In this document: piece after piece, positions 54,774-64,000 of the stretch
Layout: every line of letters starts with the position of its first letter
Numbering within the stretch: position 1 is the stretch's first letter
Assembly (NCBI GenBank): GCA_017979445.1
Contig: CM030706.1
Location: 21,531,884 to 21,595,883, forward strand
Source of the DNA: Akebia trifoliata
Taxonomy: Eukaryota; Streptophyta; Magnoliopsida; Ranunculales; Lardizabalaceae
DNA length: 64,000 nucleotides
Reading direction: 5' to 3'
Made by a program: the position numbers and the translations under genes
Notes under the pieces: model-generated
Database searches by the model: none
What the model was told of the DNA's origin: nothing
Seen by the model: the letters and a program-made list of their open reading frames with translations, nothing else

Positions 54774-55734
54774 TTGTTATCAACACGTCCGTAAATGCCA
54801 TCTCTGTAAGATTTACGCCAATAAGATCAATGCGCCGCCTTCGGAATTGCACAATATGACTACTCTTTGGCCCTTCTCACTCTGGGGCATGGACGTCATT
54901 GGACAGATTTCGCCAAAAGCTTCAAATGGGCACCGCTTCATTCTAGTCGTTATTGATTACTTTACAAAATGGGTAGAAGCTGCTTCTTATGCTAATGTCA
55001 CTATGAGCAGCGTTCTGAAGTTTGTTAAGAACAACATTATCTGTAGATATGGGCTTCCCAGCGGGTTAGTGACTGACAATGCCAAGAACTTCAAGAATAA
55101 AGATATGATCAAGATTTGCAAAGACTTCCAGATCACTCATCACAACTCTGTACCTTATAGGCCCAAAATGAACGGAGCAGTTGAAGCCGCCAACAAAAAC
55201 ATCAAAAAAATCATCGAGAAAATGGCAGTCACTTATAAGGATTGACATGACATGTTACCTTTCGCCCTTCATGCTTACTGGACTTCATTTCGAACCTCAA
55301 CTGGGGCAACTCCATATTCATTGGTATATGGAATGGAAACAGTCTTACCCGTCGAGGTTGAGACTCCCTCCCTCCAGATCTTAAAAGAAATAGAGTTGCA
55401 TGAAACAGAATGGGTTCAAGCTCGATTTGATCAACTTAATCTGATAGAAGAGAAACGTCTCAAAGTTATCTGTCATGACCAAATTTACCAACGGCGAATT
55501 GCACGGGCTTACAACAAGAAAGTCAAACCTCGGAATTTCTCACCAGGAGACCTTGTCTTGAAAAAGATCTTACCGATACAAGAAGATGCTAGGGGAAAAT
55601 TCAGACCAAACTATGAGGGACCATTCATCGTGCAGAAGGTGATGACGGGAGGAGCTTTGATCCTTACAGAGATGGACGGACAAGTCTTCCCTCTACCGAT
55701 CAATGCTGACACCGTTAAAAAGTACTATGCCTGA
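54774..55734 (+). pseudogene. Ogre-D integrase, zinc Cys pair, catalytic core and C-terminus
   Basis: The reading resumes right after the AGTGA copy with CYQHVRKCHLCKIY. The catalytic triad is readable: LWGMDVIG (about 54881), VTDNAKNF (about 55069) and GAVEAANKN (about 55177). A TGA at 55243, where relatives have Trp, interrupts it. The C-terminal part (STGATPYSLVYGMETVLPVE, FSPGDLVLKKI, RPNYEGPFIVQKV) ends VKKYYA with TGA at 55732-55734. Without copia-3 and the nonsense codons the domain order is complete. Confidence 0.9.
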
Positions 55735-56309
55735 GATCTAACCCTGAGATGACGAAAGGCCATCTTTGCTAGCCTGAAAACAACTATCTAACCCTAGTCA
55801 ACCCCTTTGAGCCATCACATTCATTTCTTAACCTAAGACTGGGACAAGTCAACGTTACGAAAAAAACAAAAAAAAATCAAAAAGTCAAAGCATCAAAATA
55901 CTCCTGGCTCGCATGAGGATAAACTGTTAACGGTTAAAATACAAAAAAAATCAAAAAAGTCAAAACAACTCGGACACTTGATCTGAGCTCGACCCAAATC
56001 TCCAACCTAAACAAGTTCGAGAGACGCTGAGAAGAGACACAGATCACTTTTTCAAAATAAAAATAGGCGAACCCCAAGTCTAAACCACTCTAACTACGTC
56101 CAGACCTTAAACTTTTTAACCTTCCACTACCATAAGCCTAAGCCAACGTTTCGTCCCAACAAAAGTCATTTTTGATCAGGGAATGTTCCAGGGCAACACA
56201 ATGACAATGGCAGCATCAATGATCTTATGACTTGGTCCGGACCTCCAAAGTCTTATTAGTCATTGGAAGTCTCGAGAGGGGAATCCAGGTCAGATATTCG
56301 GAAAAAAAA

Positions 56310-56480
56310 AAAAGTACTCGAAGTGTAGAGTAGCCGATCTCGTGGCTCAACTTGAGTTGCAGAACCACGAATAGTCGTCAGCAAACTCGAGAGGAGAATC
56401 TAGATCTGTTACTCAAGAAAGAGTGCCACTACAAAAGTAGAGTCGCCGATCTCGTAGCTCAAGTTGAATCACCAAGCTAC
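56310..56480 (+). repeat. direct repeat of about 110 bp in the Ogre-D 3' untranslated region
   Basis: The phrase TAGAGT(A/C)GCCGATCTCGT(G/A)GCTCAA with following TTGA occurs at about 56324 and 56438, with related GAGAGGAGAATC blocks around. Confidence 0.6.
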
Positions 56481-57512
56481 CAAGACACAGAGGCTCCAAA
56501 CAAGATTTGTAATGTAAAATTCAAAAAAATACAAGCATAGTCTGAAAGGGCATAGTGAAAACCTGAAAGGGGGCTATGAGTAAAAAAATCAGACTATGGC
56601 AAGATCAAAACCACCGGCACGATGAAAACCCAAAAAGGCATCGATGCGCAAAAATGTGGAAATCGGGTCTAGTGAAAACCGTAACTGGCACCAAGGGCAA
56701 TAAGGGAACAAATAAAAAAACAAAAAAAACAAAATGAAGAACTCCTAGCCCGCATGAGTATAAACTGTGAACGGCAAAAATTTCCCAAATCCCCTACTCA
56801 ATCGATATTCGCCCAGTACTGGGGTACTGGGGATGACTCTAAAAAAGAGCCTAAAAACTCCTGACATCTATATCCTCAGTAGTTGGCAAAAGGACAAATA
56901 TCATCGAGATAACAAAGGTTTTTCGAAAATCTTCATATTTTGAATCTACAATATCTATTCGACAAAGACAAATCACTAAAAATTCAAATATTTTCAAAAC
57001 TACTATTTTGGCTAATGATGAAAAATCTAGGACTTATTCAAACATCATGTTTTCAAAGCAATAGATACACCTGAGGCCAAGTAAGTAAAAAACCTATTTT
57101 CTTTTCATAAAATTTTTTTTTTTTTTAAATGGTGCCAATCACGCATCTCGACGAGAAATGAAGAAAGAATCAAATCTCTCTTCCAAGGCACAGATTCGGA
57201 CAGCTTTCCCCATCACCACTACCTCAGCGTCCAAAACATCATGGCTCACCAGGTAAGACGCGAAGGCATCAAAATAGAGATCCTAAGCAAGCCTCTCCCG
57301 CAGATCACCAATCTCAGCCCTCAAGATGGAAGATTCCTTACTCTTCAAAGACCCAGGTTGACCTCCTGATTTTGATAACGGTGTATCTATACTGCAAGTA
57401 AATACTCCAAATTCCAACCAGAGCAACATGTTGATATTACAAGAGAGTAGTATTGATGCAACAAGCTCGTTCGTAGTATATGCTCCTGTTGATATTGTTG
57501 CAATGCATGTGG

Positions 57513-57782
57513 TCAAACAGCAAAACTCTCTCTTGGATCAGTGACAACTGTTAACAACCATATTGCACGTGGTTCAACCGTAAAACTCTCTATTGGATCA
57601 GTGACAACTGTTAACAACCATATTGCTTGCATCGTTGAAAGGATCAAATGCGCCATTACAAGGTACGATGCATGAATTGAGGTGATTAACTTGTGATTCA
57701 ACAGCAAAACTCTCTCTTGGATCTGCCGCAATTGCTAACAACCATATTGCTTGCATCGTTGAAAGAATCAAATGCGCCATTT
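57513..57782 (+). repeat. three direct repeats in the Ogre-D 3' untranslated region
   Basis: The block GTAAAACTCTCT or GCAAAACTCTCT, TTGGATC and AACAACCATATTGC occurs at about 57520, 57581 and 57703. The second and third also share CTTGCATCGTTGAAAGGATC. Unit length varies between 61 and 122 bp. Confidence 0.75.
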
Positions 57783-58205
57783 AAAGAAAAAAACAAAACA
57801 AAAAAACAAAAAAACAAAAAAACAAAAAAAATAAAAAAAATAAAAAAACAAAAAAAACAAAAGTAAAAAATCAAAAGATCAAAAAATTAAAAAAAAAAAA
57901 TCAAAAATACCGACAAAATAGCATTTTTGCAAAAGTTCAATTCATTTGTCCAAGACTTGTTAGAAAACTCTCGTTTCAAAGTTTTTCTGAAACTATCACA
58001 AACCCAAGACCTCAAACGAGCTTCGCGCCACGAGGTCAAGGAAATCAAAAGGCCCACCCTGTCAGACCCCGTGCTTGGGTAGCCACTTCTTACCATCAAA
58101 TTCATCAAATCAAATCGGAGGTTTCAAACTTGTCTGAGCAAAATCCTCGGGCCTGTACAAATCAAGGTTTCGTCTATTCTTTGCAGTTCTTTGCACGTAA
58201 TTCCT

Positions 58206-58220
58206 GCAAAGAGGGGCAGC
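58206..58220 (+). other. polypurine tract of Ogre-D
   Basis: GCAAAGAGGGGCAGC abuts the 3' LTR start. Confidence 0.8.
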
Positions 58221-59954
58221 TGTAGACACCCAAATTTGACCATGCCCTCTACGCAAAATGCCCCAAAAATCAAAAAAATTTGGAATGGGCTCCAAAGCCC
58301 AAACCTACAAAAATCCAATTTATTTTATCATTATTTTTCAATAAAATGGTCCGAGACTTCCCACATGGCCCACGAACAAAAAACATCTCATCACCCTCCT
58401 ACATTTTTAAACCCGACCCATCCTTATCCTACCCACTACCCAAGCCCATTAAATTCAACCCATTCAACCTAAACTCACCCTTATTCTACTCATTACCTAA
58501 GCCCATTCAACTCAACCCAACACCTTACCCAAGCCCAATTCTCTACCCAAGCCCAACATCACAACTAATCATCCAATATGACACATGTCCTTACCCCATC
58601 TCACCTCCCTCATCAAACCACCAACTCCCATCACCTTAACTATCCCATTACTTCTCTCTAAATATCATCTACCCACACCTCCAACCTACACCTCTCCCCT
58701 AACCTATCCTATCCATTCATTCAAATCAAACACTTACAACCTACACCCTTCCAAACCTATCATATCCATTCTCTCAAATCAAACACTTATAACCTACACC
58801 TCCACCTAATCTACCCCCATCATTCCCTACAAAACCTATCTCTACAACCTAAACCTACACCTATCCTCTCAAATCAAACACTCATCCTTTCCTATCAACT
58901 CATCTCAACCCTTCATTTCCACCCACTTTGACACATGTCATCATCTCCCTCACCCTCCTAAAATATCATCAACCACCTCCTTAAATCCTCCATTCTCTTA
59001 AACCAAATACCATTTAATCACAACCACCACCTTAAACTCACCTCACCAAACACTCCACCCAAATGGGTTGGGTAGGATCCAAACCATTTGGGTCAAAACT
59101 CACCCATTTTACCTCCTTACACAAATACCCTTCAAACCCCATCAAATTACACCCACTTCTCTCTCAAACTCATAACTATTCTATCTTTTTTCTTTATTTC
59201 ACCCAACCTTACCCCTAAAATAACTTCCCAACTTCTATAAAAATCCCTCAATTCTCCCCTTACAACAACTAATGAAAATTTGACTAAAATCCCCTAAAAA
59301 GATTACTCTCTCTCCTTACTACTCTTAACCCTCAACTCACCTTACTACTCTTAACCATCAACTCCCTGCTCTCAACACCCCACTCTCAACTCAACTCAAT
59401 CTTCTACAACCTCAAGCAAGTCCAAGTCAACTCAAAGGAATACATCTTTGAAGATCAACTCAAGGACTAGGTGGGTTCGAAAAGGGCACACACCCTTTAA
59501 CTCCCCTCCTCTACTCACCCCTATCTCTACACATTTGCACACACCACAATGTTCTAAATCACCAAAGGGCCCCTTCTTCAATAAGGGTGCCCTCAATGGA
59601 TTAAATCAACATCAAAGCCCCTCATGCTTGAGGGCACAAATCGAATTGTTTTTTCGATTTTATTTTCTTCTTTATTTTAAAAAAACCGAATCCGAGGTTA
59701 CCACATTAAATGGATGGAGTAGGGTGCCTAACACCTTCCCTACTCCATAAATGAACCCCCTTACCTTTGAATCAAAGGTTGGACCATGCACCTTATCCTA
59801 CGAGAGTCAAAAAAAAATTGTCAAAATGACATGTTTTTCAAAAATACAACATCGGGTGACCATTCACACCCATTTTCAAAAATGAATGGTGACGACTCCA
59901 AAACACCCCAAAGTGGATGGATGTTTTTAAAATATTGAAAACCCCATGTCCACA
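58221..59954 (+). repeat. 3' LTR of Ogre-D, 1734 bp
   Basis: It starts TGTAGACACC and ends CATGTCCACA, followed by GGAAC (59955-59959). Compared with the 5' LTR it lacks 11 bases in the stretch near 59365. A TATA box lies at 59236. Confidence 0.95.
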
Positions 59955-59959
59955 GGAAC

Positions 59960-60467
59960 CTTGGGGATGGATGTAGGCACATTGTCGAACCACTATAAAT
60001 ACTTGTCTTTTGTTTATGAAATTGCCTTTATCAATTTATACTTAGATGAATGCATGTTATGAATGAACACTATGTTATTTATGTCATGCCATTAATGTTT
60101 AGACTCAAAGTGAACTTCAATTGCATTATAAACTAGAGATTAGTCGTGAGAATGGATATAGGCATATTGCCGATCTATTAGATGTCTTATGTCTGATGTA
60201 TGTTTTTATAATTTCACAATTTACTCTTGAATGTTTTGAATGTCATGAGATGCCATGAATGCTGAATAAGTAAATCATATTTGAATGTGCCATTGAATGA
60301 CATGGTTAAATAAATGTTTAAATTCCAAGTGTATTTTAATTAAATACAAATTAGAGACATGAGTGCAAAATCAAGGCTAGGTGAATGACTTAGAACATAT
60401 AGTCAAATTATCTTAGTCACCCCCCTCCCCCTCTAAGACTAGATACGATACAAAGCACGTATTTTCA
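59960..60467 (+). repeat. 3' LTR of copia-2, second part
   Basis: After the GGAAC duplication the LTR resumes (GGATGTAGGCACATTG) in line with 23575-24121 of the 5' LTR and ends CGTATTTTCA at 60467. TATTT follows as target duplication. Confidence 0.9.
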
Positions 60468-61650
60468 TATTTTTGCTAATCTGTATGATCCCTTCCAATT
60501 TGGACCTAATTTTTCGTTGTTCTGCTCTTCTATATTCTAAAATACTCTTCGTAGCACTAAGTCTCCTTCATTGAATTGCCTAAGGTGGACCTTTTTATTG
60601 AAGTAATTCTATAGCTTTTGATGATATCTTTCTAGTCTTGTTAGTAGTGCTTTTTGTTTTTCTACCAGCAAATCCAGCTCTGCACTTATTTGCTGGTTAT
60701 TCTACTCAGTCTGCACCACCTTTGACTATATTGTAGGGAAGTTGTTCTTCGTTGGTATTATCACCTCCATTTCATAGGCCATGGAGAATGGAGACATCCT
60801 AATAGAAGTCATAGTAGTTTTCTTGTAGACCCATAGTACTCCATGCAAGACTGCTGTCCATTTACCCTTCGCTTCTCCCAACCTCTTCTTTAGCATATCT
60901 ATCAGTACCTTGTTCGTAGTTTTCACTTGTCCGTTGTCCAGTGGATATTTTGATGTGGAGAATAATTGCGTTATCTCATACTCTTTACAAAAATCGTTGA
61001 TCTGTTCTCCTACGAATTCCTACCATTATCTAAGATTATTGTGCATGGCAGACCAAATCGGTAGATTATTTTCGCCCATATGAACTTCTGCACTATTTGC
61101 TAGCGAATTCTGCCTACAGGAAGTGCCTTCATCCATTTTGTGAAGTAATTTGTTGCCACTAACAAAAAGGTTAGGTTCCTTAAAGGTTTGGGCAACGGAC
61201 CTACTAGATCAATCCCCCACTATGCAAATGACCATGGGCTAACTAAATAATTGAGTTCCACTACAGGCTGACGGATAATCCTTTCATATCTTTGGCAATT
61301 ACTCTAATGCTTAACGTATAGAACTGCATCTTTTTATAGGTATGGCCAAAAAATCCCCTGGGAGAGTACTTTATGAGATAAAGACCTTGCCTCTAAGTGA
61401 TTCCAACAATCTCCTTCGTGGATCTCGTTCAATACTTCCTTTATTTCTTCTAACGTTAGGCAAAATAGAAGTGGTCCACCTATACATTTTATGTACAATT
61501 TCTCATCTAGGATTGTGTACCTATCTACCTGTTCTTCACACGTCTTGCCTTCTTTGGATCATCTGGCAGTAGTCCTGACTGTAGGAAGGCGAAGATTGGG
61601 CCCTTCCATCCTTGATTTTGTATCACAGTTACCGCACAGACCAACTTTGG
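60468..61650 (-). pseudogene. Tat-B integrase
   Basis: On the minus strand the clearest part is 60960-60726 (NKVLIDMLKKRLGEAKGKW, then MSPFSMAYEMEVIIP), followed by NEGDLVLRRVF (about 60570) and KLGPNWKGSYRLAKI up to the insertion. The position of the catalytic Glu reads NGQVKTTNK, with Lys instead of Glu, which one G-to-A change explains. The zinc domain and the two Asp regions (about 61600-61000) are broken by stops. Confidence 0.8.
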
Positions 61651-61699
61651 GTCATCTATCGTAGGCCTTTCCTAATAGCCTAATGGCAGTTCTCTCTTA

Positions 61700-62045
61700 T
61701 CTTGTCCTACCAACATTGAGGCTATGAAGGCTAGTGTATCTGCACGTCTATTGTCTGCTCTTGGTATGTGCTCTACTTTTACTTCCCCAGCGCGAAGCAT
61801 GACAAATCTGATTTTCTCAAAATAGAGACTATAGCTTTTGTTATCCCCAACCCTATTAACGAATTGAGGCCGAGCAGCATTGCCTCATATTCTACTTCAT
61901 TGTTTGATGCTTTGAACCCAAGTATGGTTGTCTTTTCTATCTCATAGCCGTCAGTAGTGATTAGTATCACCCCTATTCCTAATCCTTCAAGATTTAAATA
62001 CCCATCCACATAGACCTTTCACCATGGATGGTTGCTCATCTCTTG
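61700..62045 (-). pseudogene. Tat-B archaeal-type RNase H
   Basis: On the minus strand the frame reads YVDGYLNLEGLGIGVILITT and FKASNNEVEYEAMLLGLNSL. This is the second RNase H of Tat elements, with DG and NNExEYEA acidic motifs. After about 61805 the frame is lost, so the later Asp residues are not readable in one frame. Confidence 0.85.
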
Positions 62046-62049
62046 CCTA

Positions 62050-62533
62050 TCTTCTACATTCTTTAATTCTTCTACCAGTATATCTTTATTTTCTTCTACT
62101 GGAAAGTCTGCCAAGAAATCAGCAACTATTTGGCCTTTTAACAAGTCTCTAGGCTTGTATTAAAGCCCAAATTATACTAGTTGTACAACCCATTTTGCCA
62201 TTCTGCCTGATCCCTCCAACTTCCCTAAGACAGACTTCAAATGGTATTCTGTGATGACCTACACTCGATGCGCTTGGAAGTATGGCCTCAATCGTAAAGT
62301 TGTGTAGACTAAGGCTAAACCTATTTTCTCGATTTTCGAATACTATGTTTCTACATTGGTGAAAGTCTTGCTTAAGAAGTATATGGGTTGGTCAACTGTT
62401 GTCCCCATTTTGACCAAGACTGACCTGAACGGGCACTAAAAAATTGCTAGGTAGATCCAAAGTTCTTTCCAAACTTTTGCTTTGGAAAGTATAGGCTGTT
62501 GGTCCAAGTATTTCTTTAGTTTTGTTAAAGCAC
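62050..62533 (-). pseudogene. Tat-B end of RT and first RNase H
   Basis: The minus strand from about 62533 reads ALTKLKKYLDQQPILSKAKV, then PIYFLSKTFTNVET, RLRPYFQAHRV, VITEYHLKSVLGKLEGSGRM and ADFLADFPVEENK. These are the RT connection and RNase H of a Tat polyprotein, with several stops. Confidence 0.75.
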
Positions 62534-64000
62534 TGAAAGCGCCCTCGATCCGCGGGGTGCGCGGATCCGCTTTTGACCCTTGAGGTTTGGGAGTCGCCAC
62601 TTAGTTATTGTGGTCTAAGAACCAAACTGACTCTAAAATGGATAAAAACTACTCTACTACAGAAAATCTGAATCCGGGGATCATGTTACGGGGTTGGAAG
62701 GTGTTAGGCACCAACCCCGCCCGGCCATTGCCGGTCTCTACTTATCCCAAATAAATCTACATCGCTAATGACAATCCTAGATAATAAAAAAAAAGAAAAA
62801 AAAACTTACCTTCGATCTGCAAAAGTGATATTCCCTCAGATCTGGCGAAAACGGCTCCTTGTATCGTATTCCTTACTTCGTTCTATCTCCGGATCTGATT
62901 TCTGATCTTCGAGGTAAGGTATCTCCTTCTTGGATCTGGGTGCTTCGAATTTGTTGTGGATTTTTGGGATGTTTTTAAGAGGTTTTTGGGTGTTTTTTAG
63001 GCTAAAATCGGAGTATGGGTCTTAGGGAAGGAGTTGGGACTCCAAAATTAGGGTTTTGGGGAGGTTGTGGAGGCTTCTTCACCTACTTTTTCTAGGGTTT
63101 TTTCTTTGATACGAAAATAGGGTGTGGAGGCTCCTATTTATAAAGTTTTTAGAAGCATTAGGGTTTGATTAGGGTTTCTTTTTAGGGTTTCAATTAGGGT
63201 TTAGACTTTGGTCTCATGAGATGGACTTAGTCTTTAGGGTTTTTACTTAGGGTTTTGACTTTAGTCTTAGGAGATTGACTTGATTAGTTTAGATTAGGGT
63301 TTTGATTTAGGGTTTTGACTTTAGTCTTATGAGATTGATTTGATTAATTTAGATTAGGGTTTTGATTTAGGGTTTTGACTTTAGTCTTATGAGATTGACT
63401 TTAATACTTGACTTTAGTCTTACTTAATTGACTTTAATTTTGACTTTAGTCTTATTTGAATGACTTTAATATCTTGACTTTAGTCTTGCTTGATTGACTT
63501 TAAATTTTTGGAGCACCCCCCTCTATTATATCTTGAATTCTTTGGACCCCCAAATGGAGGGGTCCTTAAATAAATATCTCACGAACCCTCAACAATTTTT
63601 CATGAGAGCCCAATTGATCGATTTTTTTAGTTCAAAATTTTAAATTAATTTCATTAATGTTTCACTTTAATTATTTAATATTTTATTTATTAATTTCGAA
63701 AATTTTAATTATGAAATTTGTGAAATTACCGTTTTACCCTCGGAGAGGACTTTTCTCTTTTTAAGTCAGTTTTTAATGTTCTAAGATCTTTTAGAATTGA
63801 TTTTTCGTAAGGAATTCAATGAAACTATTGGTTTGTGTCATTTATGAAGTTTTTTGTGTGAAATGGACGTGAACTTTATGAGGGGCATTTTCGTAATTTT
63901 GTCGAATTCTGTTAAAATTGGTTAAATGATTTATTTGATTTTGATTTGTTATTTTATGTGTTTGAGAGAGTTTTCCTAAGCGTAACGTAGGCTCTAGAGT
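62534..64000 (-). repeat. LTR of another Tat/Ogre-like element, minus strand, running off the window
   Basis: The plus strand starts TGAAAGCGCCCTCGATCC, that is, the minus-strand LTR would end GGGCGCTTTCA. Near it lie GGGAGTCGCCACTTA and GGAAGGTGTTAGGCACC, which are the complements of the GGTGGCGACTCC and GGTGCCTAACACCTTCC motifs at the ends of the Ogre LTRs. The left neighbour is Tat-B pol, not a primer-binding site, so this is a 3' or solo LTR inserted in Tat-B. AGCAC at 62529-62533 would be the target duplication. Confidence 0.6.
63150..63510 (+). repeat. tandem repeats with TAGGGTTT motifs
   Basis: Units of about 60 bp contain TTAGGGTTTTGA and GACTTTAGTCTTATGAGATTG; three are clear (63235-63295, 63296-63355, 63356-63410), with shorter ones on each side. 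The motif resembles plant telomere repeats by sequence but the array is diverged and lies inside an LTR. Confidence 0.75.

Larger units (their letters stand above)
55735..58205 (+). other. Ogre-D 3' untranslated region
   Basis: This 2.5-kb stretch has no supported gene. It holds A-rich CAAAAAAATC blocks (55860-55960, 57785-57900), two copies of a CGCATGAG(G/T)ATAAACTG phrase (55910 and 56752), direct repeats (56310-56480; 57513-57782) and, at 58040-58205, the block shared with Ogre-A that precedes the polypurine tract. Confidence 0.6.
33338..59954 (+). mobile_element. Ogre-D: complete Ogre/Tat-type Ty3/gypsy element with copia-3 inside
   Basis: Two LTRs (33338-35081 and 58221-59954) are flanked by GGAAC on both sides. 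The element has a tRNA-Arg primer-binding site, long leader with two tandem arrays, gag, protease, RT, RNase H, a second archaeal-type RNase H, integrase, 3' untranslated region and polypurine tract. The dual RNase H and tRNA-Arg primer are typical of Tat/Ogre. Without copia-3 its length is about 17.3 kb. Nonsense codons and frameshifts make it inactive. The LTRs differ at dozens of sites plus an 11-bp indel, so it is older than copia-3. Confidence 0.92.
22122..60467 (+). mobile_element. copia-2: SIRE-like copia element, interrupted by a PIF/Harbinger-like element and Ogre-D
   Basis: The 5' LTR is 22122-24121 with a tRNA-iMet primer-binding site. The internal part is 24122-31946. The 3' LTR is 31947-33337 plus 59960-60467, split by Ogre-D. 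Flanks TACTT and TATTT fit an aged 5-bp target duplication inside the Tat-B integrase. Gag, protease, integrase and third ORF are recognisable, but RT and RNase H are missing. Confidence 0.8.
60468..62533 (-). mobile_element. Tat-B: pol side of the minus-strand element
   Basis: Read downward from 62533 it gives the end of RT, RNase H, archaeal-type RNase H, and integrase up to the copia-2 insertion. The RT core and everything upstream are missing here because another LTR begins at 62534. Confidence 0.8.

Noticed and set aside
63150..63510. True telomere or subtelomere.
   Set aside because: The TAGGGTTT motifs are embedded in about 60-bp units and diverged; there is no long exact TTTAGGG run.

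Overview
The window is a piece of plant nuclear DNA, almost certainly from an angiosperm, made almost entirely of nested LTR retrotransposons. The evidence is Ty1/copia and Ty3/gypsy pol domains, primer-binding sites matching plant tRNA-iMet and tRNA-Arg, plant-type extra ORFs (plant mobile domain, gypsy-type putative transposon protein, SIRE-like third ORF) and AT-rich spacers. I found no convincing host gene, no rRNA or tRNA gene, and nothing bacterial. The species cannot be told from the sequence.

Layout. (1) 1-2800 is the 3' part of an Athila-like gypsy element ending in a 1196-bp LTR; it sits in the gag of (2) a SIRE-like copia element, copia-1 (2801-10148), with decayed gag, PR, IN, RT, RNase H, a long third ORF and a 3' LTR. 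Copia-1 in turn interrupts (3) an Ogre/Tat-type element, Ogre-A (10149-16072), of which an antisense plant-mobile-domain ORF, tandem repeats and a 3' LTR remain. (4) 16073-17125 is unassigned. (5) 17126-22121 and 60468-62533 are the two sides of one minus-strand Tat element, Tat-B. Its integrase C-terminus is split by copia-2, and an antisense gypsy-type putative transposon ORF with its own TATA box lies between its 3' LTR and its integrase. (6) Copia-2 (22122-60467) carries a PIF/Harbinger-like insertion (29233-31817), and its 3' LTR is split by (7) a complete Ogre-type element, Ogre-D (33338-59954, TSD GGAAC). (8) The Ogre-D integrase is split by copia-3 (45481-54768, minus strand, TSD AGTGA), whose LTRs are almost identical and whose gag holds a solo-LTR-like fragment. 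(9) 62534-64000 is a minus-strand LTR of another Tat/Ogre-like element that runs off the window.

The nest Tat-B > copia-2 > Ogre-D > copia-3 > solo LTR gives a relative time order. Most coding regions are broken by nonsense codons, frameshifts or deletions, so the pieces do not form a working pathway. Copia-2 and copia-3 both lack RT/RNase H, yet copia-3 inserted very recently, which points to mobilisation in trans.

The most interesting non-textbook signals are serial short inverted repeats in three unrelated elements: 7-3-7 palindromes in the copia-1 U3 just upstream of its TATA box, 7-3-7 palindromes in a 29-bp array of the Ogre-D leader, and paired mini-hairpins with a common TCCGT loop in a 58-bp array of the same leader. 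Others are two antisense ORFs with apparent expression signals, and a candidate Ogre intron whose splicing would switch the reading frame from gag-pro to pol.
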